Shown: positions 25,196-33,944 of the stretch, piece after piece
Layout: every line of letters begins with the position of its first letter
Position numbering within the stretch: the stretch's first letter is position 1
DNA from: Citrobacter arsenatis
GTDB lineage: Bacteria; Pseudomonadota; Gammaproteobacteria; Enterobacterales; Enterobacteriaceae
DNA length: 64,000 bases
Assembly: GCF_004353845.1 (NCBI RefSeq)
Contig: NZ_CP037864.1
Location: 620,001 to 684,000 of the forward strand
Reading direction: 5' to 3'
Notes under the pieces: model-generated
What the model was told of the DNA's origin: nothing
Seen by the model: the letters and a program-made list of their open reading frames with translations, nothing else
The model's database searches: none
Program-made: the position numbers and the translations under genes

Positions 25196-25558
25196 TCACC
25201 CCTTCAACCCTTTCCCCGCAATCACCGCGATAAACTCCAGCACCTGCTTTTGTTTGCGTGCTGACAGCTTTTCTACTTTGCGCAGCGATTTCATCAGCGC
25301 TGACTCTTCGGGTTCGGCGGTGCGGGCGGTGAGTACGATGCAGCCTTGCATTACCCGCACATCGACGTCGGTGCCGGTGTCGAATCCGGCGGCTTTCAGC
25401 CACTGGCCCTTCATCACGATGGACGGAAACTGGACGTACTTCACCGGAATACGGCTGTAATCAGGATAACGGCTCGCATAACCCACCTTCAGGCAACGGT
25501 TATCTGCGGCGTGCACTTCTGGATCAAACGAAACTGCAATACAATGCGTATCAGTCAT
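25196..25558 (-). CDS. symE: SymE-family type I toxin (island copy)
   Basis: The 120-residue SymE homologue opens MTDTHCIAVSFDPEVH and contains YASRYPDYSRIP, KGQWLKAAGF and the C-terminal KLSARKQKQVLEFI block. SymE has an AbrB-like fold; overproduction is toxic to E. coli and lowers translation or compacts the nucleoid. Expression there is SOS-controlled and held down by the antisense RNA SymR. Both control elements are recognisable upstream (25551-25654). It is seven residues longer than remembered E. coli SymE. Unlike the classic gene it is not next to hsd genes. Confidence 0.9.
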   Translation of the reverse strand: MTDTHCIAVSFDPEVHAADNRCLKVGYASRYPDYSRIPVKYVQFPSIVMKGQWLKAAGFDTGTDVDVRVMQGCIVLTARTAEPEESALMKSLRKVEKLSARKQKQVLEFIAVIAGKGLKG

Positions 25559-25630
25559 GGTGACTATTCCCTTTAATAGTTACTGTGATTAGCGATGCGC
25601 AGGTGTTGGCGCACCTTCGCATCGCGCTAA
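25551..25630 (+). ncRNA. symR: symR-like antisense RNA candidate (island copy)
   Basis: The plus strand opposite the symE start and 5' leader ends in a long hairpin (25591-25628): AGCGATGCG pairs with CGCATCGCGCT, and AGGTG with CACCT around TTGGCG. This resembles the terminator of E. coli SymR, a roughly 77-base antisense RNA. The same structure with compensating base changes is present at the second symE. The 5' end is only estimated. Confidence 0.55.
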
Positions 25631-25638
25631 TAAAACCC

Positions 25639-25654
25639 CTGTAAATTACGCCAG
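25639..25654. promoter_or_regulatory. LexA box upstream of island symE
   Basis: CTGTAAATTACGCCAG at 25639-25654 fits CTG-TN8A-CAG with one mismatch in the last tetrad. It lies 81 bases upstream of the symE ATG, matching the position of the box at the second symE (78 bases). Confidence 0.6.
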
Positions 25655-25889
25655 TAAATTGGGGAAAGTCCAGATGTAAATAAGATGAAATAAGCGCGAA
25701 TAGCACGCTTTCGGAATAAATAGAAAACTCCGCCATCCCAATAAATCCGGTATTATTCATCGTATTTATTCATTATCTTTCACGCGCCTGAATATCCCCA
25801 CGCTCCAGAAAACAACGCCTGTCGGCATCTGGCCAAAAATGCGATCTAACTCACTGAAGCAAATAGTAAACTCTGAAACAACGCTTATT

Positions 25890-25907
25890 TGTACACTTTG
25901 CTTTACA
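25890..25907. promoter_or_regulatory. TyrR box, distal strong site of tpl
   Basis: TGTACACTTTGCTTTACA fits the TyrR consensus TGTAAA-N6-TTTACA with one mismatch. Its centre (25898.5) is 114 bases from the next box, an integral-turn spacing that suits looping. TyrR with tyrosine activates tpl in C. freundii (family knowledge). Confidence 0.8.
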
Positions 25908-25912
25908 CTTTT

Positions 25913-25928
25913 AGTGATGTGAATCACA
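25913..25928. promoter_or_regulatory. CRP site upstream of tpl
   Basis: AGTGA-TGTGAA-TCACA differs from the CRP core at one base and is six bases from the distal TyrR box. C. freundii tpl is known to need CRP and IHF for TyrR activation. Confidence 0.6.
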
Positions 25929-26003
25929 AATATAAACCCGTGAAGTGATCCGACTCTCACAAAATGGGGTGTACTCGTTCAGCAATACATTATGAGCACA
26001 GCC

Positions 26004-26021
26004 TGGAAAGTTAAGTTTTCA
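26004..26021. promoter_or_regulatory. TyrR box, second site of tpl
   Basis: TGGAAAGTTAAGTTTTCA keeps the invariant G and C of the TyrR box (positions 2 and 17) and dyad symmetry. It is a weaker match than the distal box. Confidence 0.6.
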
Positions 26022-26112
26022 GTATTTCCCCCCTCCATGGCCGCACTACCGCGAACAACAAATCAACACGCAAAAAAAAACTTGTTGAATATGAACGGGT
26101 AAAAAAATGACG

Positions 26113-26130
26113 TGTGATTTGCATCACTCA
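26113..26130. promoter_or_regulatory. TyrR box / CRP-like site proximal to the tpl promoter
   Basis: TGTGATTTGCATCACTCA keeps the G and C of a TyrR box, and its first 16 bases also resemble a CRP site (TGTGA-N6-TCACT). It is centred 109 bases after the second TyrR box. A likely promoter follows, with TTTACA at 26133-26138 as a possible -35. Confidence 0.55.
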
Positions 26131-26336
26131 CATTTACAGCTTTTAAAATTATTGCCAGTGATTAATGTTGACCGGACTATTTCCATAATCAATTAAATCT
26201 TGCATAGTGCCTCCACATTATTTCCCCCCCCTGGAGCAGGAGGCGAATAGTTATATTTCATCAGACTTTATTGATGAACCAGGTATGCTTTACTTCACAT
26301 TAATACGCACATGACCACTGTTACTGGAGAAACAAA

Positions 26337-27707
26337 ATGAATTATCCGGCAGAACCCTTCCGTATTAAAAGCGTTGAAACTGTATCTATGATCCCGCGTG
26401 ACGAACGCCTTAAGAAAATGCAGGAAGCGGGTTACAATACTTTCCTGTTAAATTCGAAAGATATTTATATTGACCTGCTGACTGACAGTGGCACCAACGC
26501 AATGAGCGACAAGCAGTGGGCCGGAATGATGATGGGTGATGAAGCGTACGCGGGCAGCGAAAACTTCTATCATCTGGAAAGAACTGTTCAGGAACTGTTT
26601 GGCTTTAAACATATTGTTCCGACTCACCAGGGACGCGGCGCTGAAAACCTGTTATCGCAACTGGCAATTAAACCTGGGCAATATGTTGCCGGGAATATGT
26701 ATTTCACTACCACCCGTTATCACCAGGAAAAAAATGGTGCGGTGTTTGTCGATATCGTGCGTGACGAAGCGCACGATGCCGGTCTGAATATTGCGTTTAA
26801 AGGTGATATCGATCTTAAAAAATTACAAAAGCTGATTGATGAAAAAGGCGCTGAGAATATTGCCTATATCTGCCTGGCGGTGACGGTTAACCTCGCGGGC
26901 GGACAGCCGGTCTCGATGGCAAACATGCGCGCGGTGAGTGAACTGACAAAAGCACACGGCATTAAAGTGTTCTATGACGCCACCCGCTGCGTAGAAAACG
27001 CCTACTTTATCAAAGAGCAAGAGCAGGGCTTTGAGAACAAGAGCATCGCCGAGATCGTGCATGAGATGTTCAGCTACGCCGACGGTTGTACCATGAGTGG
27101 TAAAAAAGACTGTCTGGTGAACATCGGCGGCTTCCTGTGCATGAACGATGACGAAATGTTCTCTGCTGCCAAAGAGTTAGTCGTGGTGTACGAAGGGATG
27201 CCATCCTACGGCGGCCTGGCCGGACGCGACATGGAAGCCATGGCGATTGGCCTGCGTGAAGCCATGCAGTATGAGTACATTGAGCACCGTGTGAAGCAGG
27301 TTCGCTACCTGGGCGACAAGCTCAAAGCCGCTGGCGTACCGATTGTTGAACCGGTAGGCGGTCATGCGGTATTCCTCGATGCGCGTCGCTTCTGCGAGCA
27401 TCTGACGCAGGACGAGTTCCCGGCGCAAAGCCTGGCTGCCAGCATCTATGTGGAAACCGGCGTACGTAGTATGGAACGCGGAATTATCTCTGCAGGCCGT
27501 AATAACGTGACCGGTGAACACCACAGACCGAAACTGGAAACTGTGCGTCTGACTATTCCGCGCCGCGTTTATACTTATGCGCACATGGATGTGGTGGCTG
27601 ATGGCATTATTAAACTTTATCAGCATAAAGAAGATATTCGCGGGCTGAAGTTTATTTACGAGCCGAAGCAACTGCGTTTCTTTACTGCACGCTTTGACTA
27701 TATCTAA
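26337..27707 (+). CDS. tpl: Tyrosine phenol-lyase
   Basis: The 456-residue PLP-dependent beta-eliminating lyase converts L-tyrosine to phenol, pyruvate and ammonium. Residues known to matter in the C. freundii enzyme are all in register: Tyr71, Arg100, Thr124, Lys256 with the PLP-binding Lys257 (MSGKKD), and Arg381 (GVRSMERG). The full-length protein looks essentially identical to the C. freundii enzyme and is the best species marker in the window. ATG at 26337 follows GGAGA. The upstream region carries three TyrR boxes and CRP sites; a strong terminator follows, so tutB has its own promoter or relies on readthrough. Confidence 0.98.
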   Translation: MNYPAEPFRIKSVETVSMIPRDERLKKMQEAGYNTFLLNSKDIYIDLLTDSGTNAMSDKQWAGMMMGDEAYAGSENFYHLERTVQELFGFKHIVPTHQGRGAENLLSQLAIKPGQYVAGNMYFTTTRYHQEKNGAVFVDIVRDEAHDAGLNIAFKGDIDLKKLQKLIDEKGAENIAYICLAVTVNLAGGQPVSMANMRAVSELTKAHGIKVFYDATRCVENAYFIKEQEQGFENKSIAEIVHEMFSYADGCTMSGKKDCLVNIGGFLCMNDDEMFSAAKELVVVYEGMPSYGGLAGRDMEAMAIGLREAMQYEYIEHRVKQVRYLGDKLKAAGVPIVEPVGGHAVFLDARRFCEHLTQDEFPAQSLAASIYVETGVRSMERGIISAGRNNVTGEHHRPKLETVRLTIPRRVYTYAHMDVVADGIIKLYQHKEDIRGLKFIYEPKQLRFFTARFDYI

Positions 27708-27719
27708 ATAATCATTATG

Positions 27720-27745
27720 GCCCCATCTCAGGATGGGGCTTTTTT
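27720..27745 (+). terminator. tpl intrinsic terminator
   Basis: GCCCCATC (27720-27727) pairs with GATGGGGC (27732-27739) over a TCAG loop, followed by six T. Confidence 0.92.
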
Positions 27746-27896
27746 GTCTTTCTTTTCCATGAACAGGAAGCCTTTGCGGTGCCCGTTACCGTGACATAAC
27801 TAAAAAAAGTATACCCTGACTCCGACATTTTTATTATCCGCATGATGTACAAATGACAGCTGTAATTATAACGAATAGTCTACAGGAACATTTATC

Positions 27897-29162
27897 ATGG
27901 ATATTAATGCCATTGAGCGACAGAGTAGTACCCCCGGACTAATTAGCGGAACCATGTTGGTTATCGCAACCGTAGTGGGTGGCGGGATGTTTTCCCTGCC
28001 GATTGCGATGGCCGGTGTATGGTTTCCCGGTGCGTCAGTTATTCTTCTCTTTATCGCCATTATGATGTTATTAACCGGTCTGATGCTGGTTGAAGTTAAC
28101 CTGCATTATGGCGCTGGTGCCAGTTTTAATACCTTTACCCAGGATTTATTAGGCCGTAAGTGGAATATCGTGGTCGGTGTCGCTTTCGGCTTTGTGCTGT
28201 ATATTCTGACCTATGCCTATATCTCCGGTTCGTCGGCGGTAATGGCGCAAACCGTGTTCAAATACAGTGGCGTACGTTTTCCGGCGAATATCTCGGTGAT
28301 TATCGTCAGTATGCTGGTTGGGGCAATTGCCTGGTACAGCTCACTGCTGGTTGGACGTATCACTACCGTATTGATTATCGGTAAATTTATTGCATTTTTT
28401 GCCACCTTCTCCGGGCTGGTAGGCCATATTGAAGTGGCGAAACTCGTCGACAGCGTGGCGGTGGCGCTGCCCAATTCGCAGTATCTGCCTTACATCCTGA
28501 TGACGCTGCCGTTCTGCATTATCTCGTTTGGTTTTCACGGTAACGTGCCGAGCCTGGTTAAGCTGTATGGCACGAGCGGGATCTCGAATATTACGCGGTC
28601 GATTATTATCGGCACGCTGTTTGCCCTGCTGCTGTATATCTTCTGGTTAGGCGTTACGATGGGCAACATTAGTCGTTCCTCGTTCCCGCCAATTATTGCT
28701 AAAGGTGGCAATATCGATGTGTTTGTCGAGGCCATCAGCGGGCTGTTCACCAGCCGGTATATGGATCTGATCCTCACCTTCTTCGGCAACTTCGCGGTCG
28801 CCAGTTCCCTGCTGGCGGCGACGCTTGGCCTGTTCGATTACATCGCCGACCTGTTTCACTTCCCGGATGACGGCATGGGCCGCCTGAAAACCGCGCTGGT
28901 GACCTACTTCCCGCCAGCCGCCGTGTGCTTCTTCTTCCCGAACGGTTTTGTACACGCGATTGGTTACGCCGGTCTGGCCTTTACCATCTGGAGCGTGATC
29001 CTGCCGCCGTTTTTGGTCAAAGCCGCACGGAAACGTTTTCCGACCGCCAGCTATACCGCGCCGTGTAACAACACCGTGCTCAACCTGGTGATTGTCTGCG
29101 GGGCGGTTGTCTATCTGACGGTTGTTCTGGACGTATTTGGTCTGCTGCCAACGTTTCGTTAG
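27897..29162 (+). CDS. tutB: Tyrosine-specific transporter TutB
   Basis: The 421-residue hydrophobic amino-acid permease belongs to the aromatic amino acid family (TyrP/Mtr/TnaB, hydroxy/aromatic permease group). It has about 11 membrane segments, starting with SGTMLVIATVVGGGMFSLP. In C. freundii the gene following tpl is tutB, which supplies tyrosine to the lyase. The start ATG at 27897 follows AGGAACATTTATC. The 189-base gap after tpl includes a terminator. Confidence 0.92.
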   Translation: MDINAIERQSSTPGLISGTMLVIATVVGGGMFSLPIAMAGVWFPGASVILLFIAIMMLLTGLMLVEVNLHYGAGASFNTFTQDLLGRKWNIVVGVAFGFVLYILTYAYISGSSAVMAQTVFKYSGVRFPANISVIIVSMLVGAIAWYSSLLVGRITTVLIIGKFIAFFATFSGLVGHIEVAKLVDSVAVALPNSQYLPYILMTLPFCIISFGFHGNVPSLVKLYGTSGISNITRSIIIGTLFALLLYIFWLGVTMGNISRSSFPPIIAKGGNIDVFVEAISGLFTSRYMDLILTFFGNFAVASSLLAATLGLFDYIADLFHFPDDGMGRLKTALVTYFPPAAVCFFFPNGFVHAIGYAGLAFTIWSVILPPFLVKAARKRFPTASYTAPCNNTVLNLVIVCGAVVYLTVVLDVFGLLPTFR

Positions 29163-29174
29163 CACGGGGGCGTT

Positions 29175-29285
29175 ATGTTTCTGACATTGCTGCGGCTTCA
29201 GCACCCTCTGGTCTACCGTTTTGCGTGGCTGCGTATTTGGGTGGTGATGTTAAGAGCGTGCGGGCTGCGTAAAAGAAAGGGGTGA
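29175..29285 (+). CDS. Possible 36-residue small basic protein after tutB
   Basis: An ATG 12 bases after the tutB stop opens a 36-codon frame (MFLTLLRLQHPLVYRF ... CGLRKRKG). It is hydrophobic in the middle and ends in a basic tail, and a G-rich stretch (GGGGGCG) precedes the ATG. There is no known family. It could be a small membrane-associated protein of the tpl-tutB unit or a chance frame. Confidence 0.3.
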   Translation: MFLTLLRLQHPLVYRFAWLRIWVVMLRACGLRKRKG

Positions 29286-29300
29286 GCATTTGCTGCTGTC

Positions 29301-29405
29301 GCTGCCGGATGCGGCTCGCGCCTTATCCGGCCTACAAATGAGCGTGAAACGCAGGCCTACAAATGAGTGTGAAACGTAGGCCTGATAAGCGAAGCGCCAT
29401 CAGGC
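29301..29405. repeat. REP pair
   Basis: Two REP sequences in inverted orientation, GCCGGATGCGGCTCGCGCC (29303 on) and GTAGGCCTGATAAGCGAAGC (29376 on), flank a short duplicated ACAAATGAGYGTGAAACGYAGG motif. They lie between tutB and the convergent lactate unit. Confidence 0.85.
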
Positions 29406-29606
29406 ATAAGTGCCAGGTATTACACGCGGAAGTAGCGTGGTGGGATCAACGCGGAAAAGGCGTCGAACTTCTTCACCATCTTTTTCCAGAACAACATAAC
29501 AACAATCCTCGATTTGAAACATCGGCGCTATTTTAGTCAGCGCCGACAAATCGTAAAGTCTGCCGCCTCGTTCCGTTCCCAGGGCGGTGTAAACCTTTTT
29601 GGTCAC
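29400..29606 (-). CDS. Hypothetical 68-residue protein next to the lactate permease
   Basis: A frame with a GTG start at 29606 (MTKKVYTALGTERGGRLYDL) encodes a small soluble protein with two cysteines in EDCCYVVL. The frame is open further upstream through VNPVKFAAIVFDDA to the permease stop, but has no ATG, so the true start is unclear. No family is recognised. Its reading sense and position suggest co-transcription after the permease. Confidence 0.4.
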   Translation of the reverse strand: MTKKVYTALGTERGGRLYDLSALTKIAPMFQIEDCCYVVLEKDGEEVRRLFRVDPTTLLPRVIPGTYA

Positions 29607-29653
29607 CGCGTCGTCAAATACGATTGCCGCGAATTTGACGGGGTTGACAATGG

Positions 29654-31207
29654 CTACGCCATAAACCAGTAATAAAAGAGGCCAACCTTTAAGCCGAGGA
29701 TCACAATATAGGCGCAGCAGTATTTCATGGTGCCAGACATTATCTGGTTGGCCTGACCATCCATTTTGGTTGCTGAAACCGCAATGGCGATACTCTGCGG
29801 CGAAATCATTTTTCCGCCCGTTGCGCCAGAGGTGTTAGCCGCCGCCAGCCAGTTGGGATCGATATGCAGTTTACTGGCGGCAATGGTTTGCAGTTTGCCG
29901 AACAGAATGTTCGAGTTGGTATCGCTGCCGGTAACAAACGTGCCCAGCGCGCCAATCACCGGGGCGAGGAAGACATACGAGCTGCCGGTCAGATCGACAA
30001 TCGACTGGGCCAGCGTGGAGATAATCCCGCTGAGATCCATTACCGTGGCCAGCGCGACGATCGCCATAATCGCCACAATGGAATTTTTAAGCTGGAAAAT
30101 GGTTTTTACAAACACTTCCAGCATCCCGCGCGCGGACGCTCCCTGAATGAAACCGCCGATAATGGTCGCAAAGATGATCAGCATCCCCGGCGTGGTCACC
30201 CATTCAACTTTCAGCGCCATCGTTTTGCCGTCAGCCAACGTGAAATGCAGCACCGAGGCCAGTTGGGACGCTGCGCCTTTTATCGTCGGGAACAGCGGTG
30301 AGCACAGCAGGATAAAGATGAAAATAAACAGATAGATAGAGCCAACGCGGAACAACACTTTTGCCGAGCGCGGTGTGGTTTCGCGGGTATGGCTGACCTC
30401 AATGCGCCACTCGGGATCGGTTTTCCCTTTGCGCAGGCGGCTGACCATCGCCACGGCAAGCAGGCTGACCAGGCTCCCGGCGAAGGCAGGCAATTCCGCG
30501 CCAAGATGGATGGCGACAAAATATTGCGGAACCAGCGTGGTGATGCCGCACATCAGCGTGATCAGAAATACGCCGCGAATGGCTTTCAGGCCGCCGCCAA
30601 TAATGCAGACAATCACAAACGGCAGCAGGATATTAAACAGCGCGAGCTGCAGAATAATGGTTCCGCCTAAGGTATAAACCGGCAGGTTAACCTGTTCGGC
30701 CAGAATAGAAACCGGGATCCCGACCGCGCCGAAAGCGGTGGGAACGGTATTCGCCACCAGAGAGGCGATCGCCGCCTTCAGCGGGTTGAATCCGAGCGCA
30801 ATAAGAATGCCGATCGGAATGGCGACCGCCGTACCATAACCCGCAGCGGCTTCAAGAAATCCACCAAAGCACCATGAAATCAGCAACACCTGAATACGCT
30901 TATCTTCGCTAATGCTGGCGAGAATATCGCGCAGAATATCCAGCGCTTTGGTTGCCTGCATGACGTTATAACTGAAGATAGCGCCGAGGATCACAATCAC
31001 AATCGGCCATAACCCCTTCAGTGCGCCATAGCCTATCGCGGCTTTCAGATTCTGTACGGGCATTTCCCAGAATATGGCCGACAGCGCGGCGGTGAATACT
31101 AAAGAGATCAGCACTGAATAATGGATGGGCATTTTTAGTTTCAATATTAAAAATACCATCAGTAGTAAAGGAGAGAGTGCCAGGGCAAACATAAAATATT
31201 CGTTCAT
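29654..31207 (-). CDS. Lactate permease (LctP family)
   Basis: This 517-residue polytopic protein of the lactate permease family (LldP/GlcA-like) has about 12 to 14 hydrophobic segments and the conserved blocks FLEAAAGYGTAVAIPIG and TGSDTNSNILFG. It imports L-lactate, and possibly glycolate, with protons. The start at 31207 (MNEYFMFALALSP) follows GGGAATAGCA; an upstream ATG at 31228 is possible. It is divergent from lutABC, so transport and oxidation of lactate are encoded together. Whether it is an lldP paralogue or a separate family member cannot be settled here. Confidence 0.85.
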   Translation of the reverse strand: MNEYFMFALALSPLLLMVFLILKLKMPIHYSVLISLVFTAALSAIFWEMPVQNLKAAIGYGALKGLWPIVIVILGAIFSYNVMQATKALDILRDILASISEDKRIQVLLISWCFGGFLEAAAGYGTAVAIPIGILIALGFNPLKAAIASLVANTVPTAFGAVGIPVSILAEQVNLPVYTLGGTIILQLALFNILLPFVIVCIIGGGLKAIRGVFLITLMCGITTLVPQYFVAIHLGAELPAFAGSLVSLLAVAMVSRLRKGKTDPEWRIEVSHTRETTPRSAKVLFRVGSIYLFIFIFILLCSPLFPTIKGAASQLASVLHFTLADGKTMALKVEWVTTPGMLIIFATIIGGFIQGASARGMLEVFVKTIFQLKNSIVAIMAIVALATVMDLSGIISTLAQSIVDLTGSSYVFLAPVIGALGTFVTGSDTNSNILFGKLQTIAASKLHIDPNWLAAANTSGATGGKMISPQSIAIAVSATKMDGQANQIMSGTMKYCCAYIVILGLKVGLFYYWFMA

Positions 31208-31786
31208 TGCTATTCCCGATTGGTTCATTAAACCTGATTTATATTTATGGCGGGGAGGCTACATTGCTGCTCTAATAAAGTATGTAAACTGAATCGCTTC
31301 AGTGAATAAAGTAATTATGATTTGGGGTTTTGTAACTATTGTAATCTTTTTATTAAAATTCAATTCCAAATAAATATACTTAAGAGCAGTCCAGATACCT
31401 ATAAGTAGTTATTTAACAACCTCTTTGATAATGGTAGTGACGAGAATGGTTATCTCCTGAAACTATTTTTAAGGTGTTAAAAATGCTGTGGTTTTCAATA
31501 TAAAAATGTGAGCGATGCCGAAATAAATAAACCTAGCTATTGCATGTGCCAGACGATTAGAGGATTATTTTGTTTTGTCATACAAATGAAAATACAGACA
31601 TTTGCGATTGTCCTGATATAAGAAGCGGAGAGTCGCCATCAAAGAAAAACGATCTGAGCACCACCATGAACCCGGCATTAGTAAAACGAGCAAACAGAAC
31701 AACCGGGCGTGGAAGGCGATTGAACCTTTGCTTGATATAGCACTATCAAGCGCAATAAACAGAAATGAAGCAATGGAGTAGTTATT
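31208..31786. promoter_or_regulatory. Divergent region between lactate permease and lutABC
   Basis: This 579-base AT-rich gap must hold promoters for both directions. No regulator gene is adjacent. A frame at 31638-31778 translates into plausible-looking sequence but has no start codon. No clear operator was identified. Confidence 0.45.
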
Positions 31787-32506
31787 GTGAATGTAAATTT
31801 CTTTGTTACCTGCATTGGTGACGCACTGAAATCACGGATGGCACGAGACTCCGTATTGCTGCTGGAAAAACTGGGTTGTCGTGTGAATTTCCCCGAGAAG
31901 CAAGGGTGTTGCGGTCAGCCAGCCATCAACAGCGGTTACATCAAAGAAGCGATCCCGGGGATGAAAAACCTGATCGCCGCGCTGGAAGACAACGACGACC
32001 CGATTATCTCTCCGGCTGGCTCCTGTACCTATGCGGTAAAAAGCTACCCGACCTATCTGGTCGATGAACCGGAATGGGCGCTGCGTGCCGAGAAAGTCGC
32101 CGCGCGTATGCAGGATCTCACCTCTTTTATCGTCAACAAACTGGGCGTGGTGGACGTCGGTGCCAGCCTGCAGGGCCGCGCCGTGTATCACCCTTCCTGT
32201 AGCCTGACCCGCAAGCTGGGAGTGAAGGACGAGCCGCTTACGCTGCTGAAAAACGTGCGCGGGCTGGAGCTGCTGACGTTTGCCGACCAGGACACCTGCT
32301 GCGGTTTTGGCGGGACGTTTTCGGTCAAGATGGCTGAGATATCCGGCGAGATGGTGAAAGAGAAAGTCCTGCATCTGATGGATGCGAAGCCGGAATTTTT
32401 GATTGGTGCGGACGTCAGCTGCCTACTGAATATTGGCGGTCGACTGCAACGGGAAGGCCAGCCGGTCAAAGTGATGCATATTGCTGAAGTGCTGATGAGC
32501 CGCTGA
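31787..32506 (+). CDS. lutA: L-lactate utilisation protein LutA (YkgE)
   Basis: The 239-residue cysteine-rich-domain protein has two CCG motifs (KQGCCGQPA and DTCCGFGGTFSVK) of the heterodisulfide-reductase type. LutABC together form an iron-sulfur L-lactate dehydrogenase that does not use FMN-LldD. The start is GTG at 31787 with GGAG eight bases upstream. It closely matches E. coli YkgE and is followed by lutB after 10 bases. Confidence 0.92.
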   Translation: MNVNFFVTCIGDALKSRMARDSVLLLEKLGCRVNFPEKQGCCGQPAINSGYIKEAIPGMKNLIAALEDNDDPIISPAGSCTYAVKSYPTYLVDEPEWALRAEKVAARMQDLTSFIVNKLGVVDVGASLQGRAVYHPSCSLTRKLGVKDEPLTLLKNVRGLELLTFADQDTCCGFGGTFSVKMAEISGEMVKEKVLHLMDAKPEFLIGADVSCLLNIGGRLQREGQPVKVMHIAEVLMSR

Positions 32507-32516
32507 GGGGAAAGAG

Positions 32517-33944
32517 ATGTCGATAAAAACCAGCGATGTAGAATTTAAACTGCGCATCCGTCAGCAGATAGAAGATCCGATCATGCGTAAAGCCGTGGCC
32601 AATGCGCAGGAGCGTATCGGCGCGAACCGGCAAAAAATGGTCGATGAGTTGGGCCACTGGGAAGACTGGCGCGATCGTGCCAGTCAGATCCGCGATCACG
32701 TTCTGAGCAACCTCGACGCTTACCTGTATCAACTCTCCGAGAAAGTGACGGAAAACGGCGGGCACGTCTATTTCGCCAAAACCAAAGAAGAGGCCACCCG
32801 CTATATTCTGCAGGTCGCGCAGAGTAAAAATGCGAAGAAGGTGGTGAAGTCCAAGTCGATGGTGACGGAAGAGATCGGTGTCAACCATGTGCTGCAGGAT
32901 GCCGGAATTCAGGTGATAGAAACCGATCTCGGCGAGTACATCCTGCAACTGGATCAGGATCCGCCTTCGCACGTCGTGGTCCCGGCTATTCATAAAGATC
33001 GCTACCAGATCCGCCGGGTGCTGAACGAACGTCTGGGCTACGACGGCCCGGAAACGCCGGAAGCCATGACCTTATTCATTCGCCAGAAGATCCGCGAGGA
33101 TTTCCTCAGTGCTGAAATCGGCATTACCGGCTGCAACTTTGCCGTAGCGGAAACCGGTTCGGTGTGTCTGGTGACCAACGAAGGCAACGCGCGCATGTGC
33201 ACTACGCTGCCGAAAACGCATATTGCGGTGATGGGCATGGAGCGTATTGCGCCGACGTTTGCCGAGGTGGATGTGCTGATCACCATGCTGGCGCGCAGCG
33301 CCGTGGGCGCACGTCTGACGGGCTACAACACCTGGCTGACCGGCCCGCGTGAGGCAGATAACGTTGACGGACCGGAAGAGTTTCATCTGGTGATTGTCGA
33401 TAACGGTCGCTCGCAGGTGCTGGGCTCAGAGTTTCGCGATGTGCTGCGCTGCATCCGCTGCGGGGCCTGTATGAATACCTGTCCGGCGTATCGTCATATC
33501 GGCGGGCACGGCTATGGCTCTATCTATCCCGGCCCTATCGGCGCGGTGATTTCTCCGCTGCTCGGCGGCTATAAAGATTTCAAAGACCTGCCGTATGCCT
33601 GTTCACTCTGCACGGCCTGTGACAGCGTCTGTCCGGTGCGTATTCCGCTTTCAAAACTTATCCTGCGTCATCGCCGGGTGATGGCCGAGGAGGGCATTAC
33701 GCCGAAAGCCGAGCGGCGGGCGATCAAAATGTTCGCCTATGCCAATAGCCATCCGGGGCTGTGGAAAGTCGGGATGATGGCGGGCGCGCATGCGGCGAGC
33801 TGGTTTATCAATGGCGGCAAAACGCCGCTCAAGGTTGGCGCGATTGGTGACTGGATGGAGGCGCGCGATCTGCCTGATGCTGACGGCGAAAGCTTCCGCA
33901 GCTGGTTTAAGAAACATCAGGCGCAGGAGAAAAAGAATGGATAA
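32517..33944 (+). CDS. lutB: L-lactate utilisation iron-sulfur protein LutB (YkgF)
   Basis: The 475-residue protein has an N-terminal LUD domain and a C-terminal pair of 4Fe-4S motifs: CIRCGACMNTCPAYR (near residue 312) and CSLCTACDSVCPVRIP (near 362). It is the electron-transfer subunit of LutABC. The start ATG follows AGGGGAAAGAG. The last eight bases overlap lutC. Confidence 0.93.
   Translation: MSIKTSDVEFKLRIRQQIEDPIMRKAVANAQERIGANRQKMVDELGHWEDWRDRASQIRDHVLSNLDAYLYQLSEKVTENGGHVYFAKTKEEATRYILQVAQSKNAKKVVKSKSMVTEEIGVNHVLQDAGIQVIETDLGEYILQLDQDPPSHVVVPAIHKDRYQIRRVLNERLGYDGPETPEAMTLFIRQKIREDFLSAEIGITGCNFAVAETGSVCLVTNEGNARMCTTLPKTHIAVMGMERIAPTFAEVDVLITMLARSAVGARLTGYNTWLTGPREADNVDGPEEFHLVIVDNGRSQVLGSEFRDVLRCIRCGACMNTCPAYRHIGGHGYGSIYPGPIGAVISPLLGGYKDFKDLPYACSLCTACDSVCPVRIPLSKLILRHRRVMAEEGITPKAERRAIKMFAYANSHPGLWKVGMMAGAHAASWFINGGKTPLKVGAIGDWMEARDLPDADGESFRSWFKKHQAQEKKNG

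Noticed and set aside
25961..26003. Additional TyrR box (TGTACTCGTTCAGCAATACA)
   Set aside because: The spacing between TGT and ACA is 14 rather than 12 bases, so it does not fit the TyrR dyad.
31638..31778. Coding-like frame before lutA
   Set aside because: No ATG, GTG or TTG start in a usable position and a stop codon just upstream; the plausible-looking translation may be chance.
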